Position numbers and translations under genes: made by a program. Positions 4,810 through 6,675 of a stretch of DNA of 6,675 nucleotides are shown piece after piece. Under the pieces are notes generated by a model that was not told the origin of the DNA, made no database searches, and was given only the letters and a program-made list of their open reading frames with translations. Numbering within the stretch: position 1 is the stretch's first letter; the number at the start of each line of letters is the position of its first letter. The stretch comes from RGIG8775 sp045612185 (GTDB lineage: Bacteria > Bacillota > Clostridia > Oscillospirales > CAG-272). The stretch lies in assembly GCA_045612185.1 (NCBI GenBank), contig JAZKYO010000019.1, positions 1 to 6,675 of the forward strand, read 5' to 3'.

Positions 4810-5073
4810 ATGAAAAACGTTACACGACTTCTCATAGTTCTTTGTCTTGTTTTCGCACTTGTATGCGCAGTTTCCTGCGGAGGCAACGGTGACGACACTT
4901 ACGACGAGCACGAGGAAACTCTCGACCTTGACACAGGCAACATCGGTGAGGTTACTGCTCCCCCCGATCTCAGCGACACAGAGCCATCTGACAACGCTTA
5001 CATAAACGCGGCTCCCGCTAATGACGAGCAGGGATGGGGCGAGCTTACTCCCGCACCCGGAATTAACAAATAA
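4810..5073 (+). CDS. Small acidic putative lipoprotein
   Basis: The 87-residue product is not a family I recognise. It has a signal peptide (MKNVTRLLIVLCLVFALVCA, residues 1-20) followed by V-S-C23, a lipobox-like site with Ala at -3 and Ser at -1, so C23 is the likely lipidated residue after signal peptidase II cleavage. The mature part is short, low in hydrophobic residues and strongly acidic (GDDTYDEHEETLDLD), then Pro/Ala-rich, and looks disordered. It would be anchored to the outer face of the membrane. The start was chosen from AAGGAG (4796-4801) 8 nt upstream of the ATG; an in-frame upstream ATG at 4771 falls inside the leader hairpin. It ends 21 nt before rarA. No function can be assigned, and its acidic tail could make it a surface spacer or metal-binding peptide. 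That is speculation. Confidence 0.78.
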   Translation: MKNVTRLLIVLCLVFALVCAVSCGGNGDDTYDEHEETLDLDTGNIGEVTAPPDLSDTEPSDNAYINAAPANDEQGWGELTPAPGINK

Positions 5074-5094
5074 AGCGTTTAAACGGTTCAACTA

Positions 5095-6309
5095 ATGGAA
5101 AATAAACAATTAGCAGATCTTCTTCGCCCCACAACGTTTGACGACATTGTGGGGCAAGATCATCTTTTTGGGAAAAGCGGCGTGGTTCGCAAGATGATAG
5201 ACGGTGGGCGAATCACAAATATGATATTTTTCGGCCCTCCCGGAACGGGAAAAACCACCGCCTCGCGAGTTATCGCCTCGCTTTCGGGCATGGCATTTCA
5301 CAAGCTCAACGCCACAACCGCCTCGCTTTCTGACGTAAAAGATATATTAAGGGAAACAGGCAATATGTTTTCTTCAGGCGGAATCCTACTTTACATTGAC
5401 GAGATTCAGTACTTCAACCGCAAGCAACAGCAAACGCTTTTGGAGTACATAGAGGACGGCCGCGTTACGCTTATAGCCTCAACAACCGAAAACCCACATT
5501 TCTACATACACAACGCCATAATTTCCCGTTCTTCGCTCTTTGAGTTCAAGCCCGTAGACAAGGAAGCCTGCAAAAAGGCTCTTCTTCGCGCGCTTGGGCA
5601 TATGAACACCGAGAGTAAAAGCGACAAAGAAATAAGTGACGACGCACTTGATTTTATCGCTCGTTCGACGTCGGGCGACGTCAGGCGTGCCATAGGGCTT
5701 ATTGAAAACGCATTTTTTATCGCGGATAAGAAAATCGACACCGAAGTGGTGGAAAAGCTTGCTTCGGGAATCGGAAATTTTGACGACGGAACGCACTATG
5801 ACCTGCTTTCCTGCCTTCAGAAATCAATTCGCGGCTCAGACCCCGATGCGGCAGTATTTTATTTGGCGCGTCTTTTGGAAGCGGGCGAGCTTTTGGCGGT
5901 TTGTCGCAGGCTTCAGGTAATTGCTTCCGAGGACGTGGGGCTTGCATATCCTCTTGCGGCGGTAGTTACGCGCGCGTGCGTGGAGTCCGCAAGGGAGCTC
6001 GGAATGCCCGAGGCTCGGCTGACACTGGCAAACGCTGCCATTCTGCTTGCAACCTCGCCCAAATCAAACTCCGCCCACAACGCAGTGATTGCGGCTACCG
6101 CGGACGTTTCCGCAGGCTTGGGAACAGACGTGCCCGCACACCTGCAAGCCCCTCTTTATTCGGGCTACAAGTATCCGCACGACTATCCCAACCACTACGT
6201 TAAGCAACAATATTTGCCCAATGACGTAAAAAACAAGACCTACTACACCCCGGGCGAAAACAAAGCCGAATCCGCCGCCACCGCCTATTGGAAAGAAATT
6301 AAAAAATAG
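5095..6309 (+). CDS. rarA: Replication-associated recombination protein RarA (MgsA), AAA+ ATPase
   Basis: RarA is a cytosolic AAA+ ATPase related to clamp-loader subunits (WRNIP1/Mgs1 in eukaryotes) that acts at stalled or blocked replication forks. The 404 residues are close to family length. The N-terminal segment LADLLRPTTFDDIVGQDHLFG matches the conserved start. Walker A is GPPGTGKT (47-54) and Walker B is LLYIDEI (98-104) with D102-E103. Sensor 1 lies in ASTTENP (128-134), the likely arginine finger is R145 (ISRSS), and sensor 2 is SGDVRRAI (193-200). The C-terminal tetramerisation (MgsA) domain holds ARLLEAGE (258-265), ASEDVGLA (277-284), GMPEARL (303-309) and the end signature GYKYPHDYP (357-365). 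The usual HRFNKxQQD after Walker B reads QYFNRKQQQ. No Shine-Dalgarno site precedes the ATG, so translation may depend on coupling to the lipoprotein gene 21 nt upstream. Confidence 0.95.
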   Translation: MENKQLADLLRPTTFDDIVGQDHLFGKSGVVRKMIDGGRITNMIFFGPPGTGKTTASRVIASLSGMAFHKLNATTASLSDVKDILRETGNMFSSGGILLYIDEIQYFNRKQQQTLLEYIEDGRVTLIASTTENPHFYIHNAIISRSSLFEFKPVDKEACKKALLRALGHMNTESKSDKEISDDALDFIARSTSGDVRRAIGLIENAFFIADKKIDTEVVEKLASGIGNFDDGTHYDLLSCLQKSIRGSDPDAAVFYLARLLEAGELLAVCRRLQVIASEDVGLAYPLAAVVTRACVESARELGMPEARLTLANAAILLATSPKSNSAHNAVIAATADVSAGLGTDVPAHLQAPLYSGYKYPHDYPNHYVKQQYLPNDVKNKTYYTPGENKAESAATAYWKEIKK

Positions 6310-6314
6310 CCCCT

Positions 6315-6373
6315 GCGGTGGGCTGGTTGCCTTCGGTCCTCGCCGCACCTGGCGGTGGGCTGGTTGCCTTCGG
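6315..6373 (+). repeat. Pair of 22-nt direct repeats with a 37-nt period
   Basis: The same 22 bases (beginning GCGGTGGGCTGG and ending TGCCTTCGG) occur at 6315-6336 and 6352-6373, separated by 15 nt. Each copy can fold with what follows it: TGCGGTG (6314-6320) with CGCCGCA (6341-6347, one wobble), and GTGGGC (6355-6360) with GCCCAC (6375-6380). They lie just after the rarA stop, ahead of its terminator. They look like copies of an intergenic hairpin repeat rather than CRISPR. Confidence 0.75.
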
Positions 6374-6416
6374 CGCCCACGATTTAGGGATTGTGCTAAC
6401 AACACGCACGCAATAC

Positions 6417-6451
6417 GAAAACCGCCATCTAAACAATGGCGGTTTTCTTTT
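6417..6451 (+). terminator. Intrinsic terminator downstream of rarA
   Basis: GAAAACCGCCAT (6417-6428) and ATGGCGGTTTTC (6436-6447) form a perfect 12-bp stem with a 7-nt loop, followed by a T-rich tail to 6451. It lies 108 nt after the rarA stop, beyond the direct repeats, and probably ends the lipoprotein-rarA transcript. The A-run on its left side could also let it work in reverse. Confidence 0.88.
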
Positions 6452-6508
6452 GTGTCAACAGAGCGATAAATTGTAGTTTGTCGGTGTGTTTGCACCGCAC
6501 CCATCGAG

Positions 6509-6543
6509 AAAAGTTTTTGCGGAGCTTTTTTCAAAAAGCGACC
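6509..6543 (+). repeat. Interspersed repeat, copy B
   Basis: This copy reads AAAAG, T5, GCGGAGC, T6, C, A5, GCGACC and matches copy A at 193-232 in the same orientation, with each homopolymer run one base shorter. The sequence before AAAAG and after GCGACC differs between the copies, which sets the repeat limits at roughly 35-38 nt. Confidence 0.65.
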
Positions 6544-6580
6544 GCCCGCGCCCGCAGGCGCACCGCGGTTTTTCTTTTTG

Positions 6581-6623
6581 GTCCTTTTTCTTTTGACGCT
6601 CCTTTCTCAAAAAGAAAAAGGAC
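6581..6623. repeat. 14-bp perfect inverted repeat
   Basis: GTCCTTTTTCTTTT (6581-6594) and its exact complement (6610-6623) flank a 15-nt loop (6595-6609). There is no T-run after the right arm on the + strand. The purine/pyrimidine strand asymmetry is extreme. It may be part of a larger intergenic repeat that includes copy B just upstream. Termination is possible but less likely. Confidence 0.6.
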
Positions 6624-6675
6624 GAGAGACAGTAAGTAACTATTATACAACACATAAAAATTTAGCTGTGCAAAA

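Larger units (their letters stand above)
6310..6675. other. Gene-free region after rarA
   Basis: I see no credible gene in these 366 bases. They hold the direct repeat pair (6315-6373), the rarA terminator (6417-6451), repeat copy B (6509-6543), a GC-rich stretch (about 6541-6568) and a 14-bp hairpin (6581-6623). Reading frames that cross this region give low-complexity basic or shuffled sequence without a Shine-Dalgarno site. The last 50 bases show no recognisable promoter or gene start. Confidence 0.6.

Noticed and set aside
6315..6373. Two-repeat CRISPR array
   Set aside because: There are only two 22-nt repeats with a 15-nt gap, too short for a spacer, with no cas gene and hairpins that extend into the gap.
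6064..6534. Minus-strand reading frame over the end of rarA and the repeats
   Set aside because: It spans the rarA C-terminus, the direct repeats and the terminator; its content is low-complexity shadow sequence.
6593..6621. Promoter starting at TTGACG
   Set aside because: At 17-bp spacing the -10 position reads AAAAGG, and the sequence is part of the 14-bp hairpin.

Overview
The window looks like chromosomal DNA from a low-to-mid GC Gram-positive bacterium of class Clostridia, most like an uncultured gut Oscillospiraceae/Ruminococcaceae-type organism. This rests on three things: the rpmH-rnpA-yidD-yidC-jag order typical of Firmicutes, strong AAGGAG Shine-Dalgarno sites with near-consensus SigA promoters at 17-bp spacing, and a YidC of the kind I associate with that group. 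The taxonomic guess comes from protein flavour only and has not been tested by a search.

Layout. Positions 1-323 are gene-free and packed with palindromic intergenic repeats. A consensus promoter (324-352) drives rpmH (L34). A long hairpin ending in a T-run follows (588-649). Next come rnpA (RNase P protein), yidD (membrane insertion factor), yidC (membrane insertase) and jag/khpB (KH-R3H RNA-binding protein), closed by a perfect terminator at 3343-3375. Where many Firmicutes continue with mnmE-mnmG-rsmG, this window has a separately promoted gene for an NMN-adenylyltransferase-like nucleotidyltransferase (3476-4060). It converges on a minus-strand six-helix DUF308/HdeD-like membrane protein gene (4099-4557), and the two share a bidirectional terminator (4060-4095). 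Divergent promoters then serve the DUF308 gene and a short acidic lipoprotein gene (4810-5073). The lipoprotein gene is followed closely by rarA (5095-6309), a replication-associated AAA+ ATPase. Positions 6310-6675 are gene-free: a 22-nt direct repeat pair, the rarA terminator (6417-6451), a second copy of a repeat seen at the left edge, and a 14-bp hairpin.

How the genes work together. The first block joins ribosome assembly (L34), tRNA 5' processing (RnpA), membrane protein insertion (YidD, YidC) and RNA binding (Jag). This is an ordinary housekeeping cluster, and I found no clear new defence system or mobile system. The points most worth a second look are: the unusually regular bulged hairpin between rpmH and rnpA; the yidC start, where the only good Shine-Dalgarno site is separated from the ATG by a 9-bp hairpin and precedes a 9-codon mini-ORF; a glutamate in YidC at the position of the conserved groove arginine, together with an enlarged TM2-TM3 loop and an acidic tail; a structured lipoprotein leader; and an intergenic repeat shared by both ends of the window.
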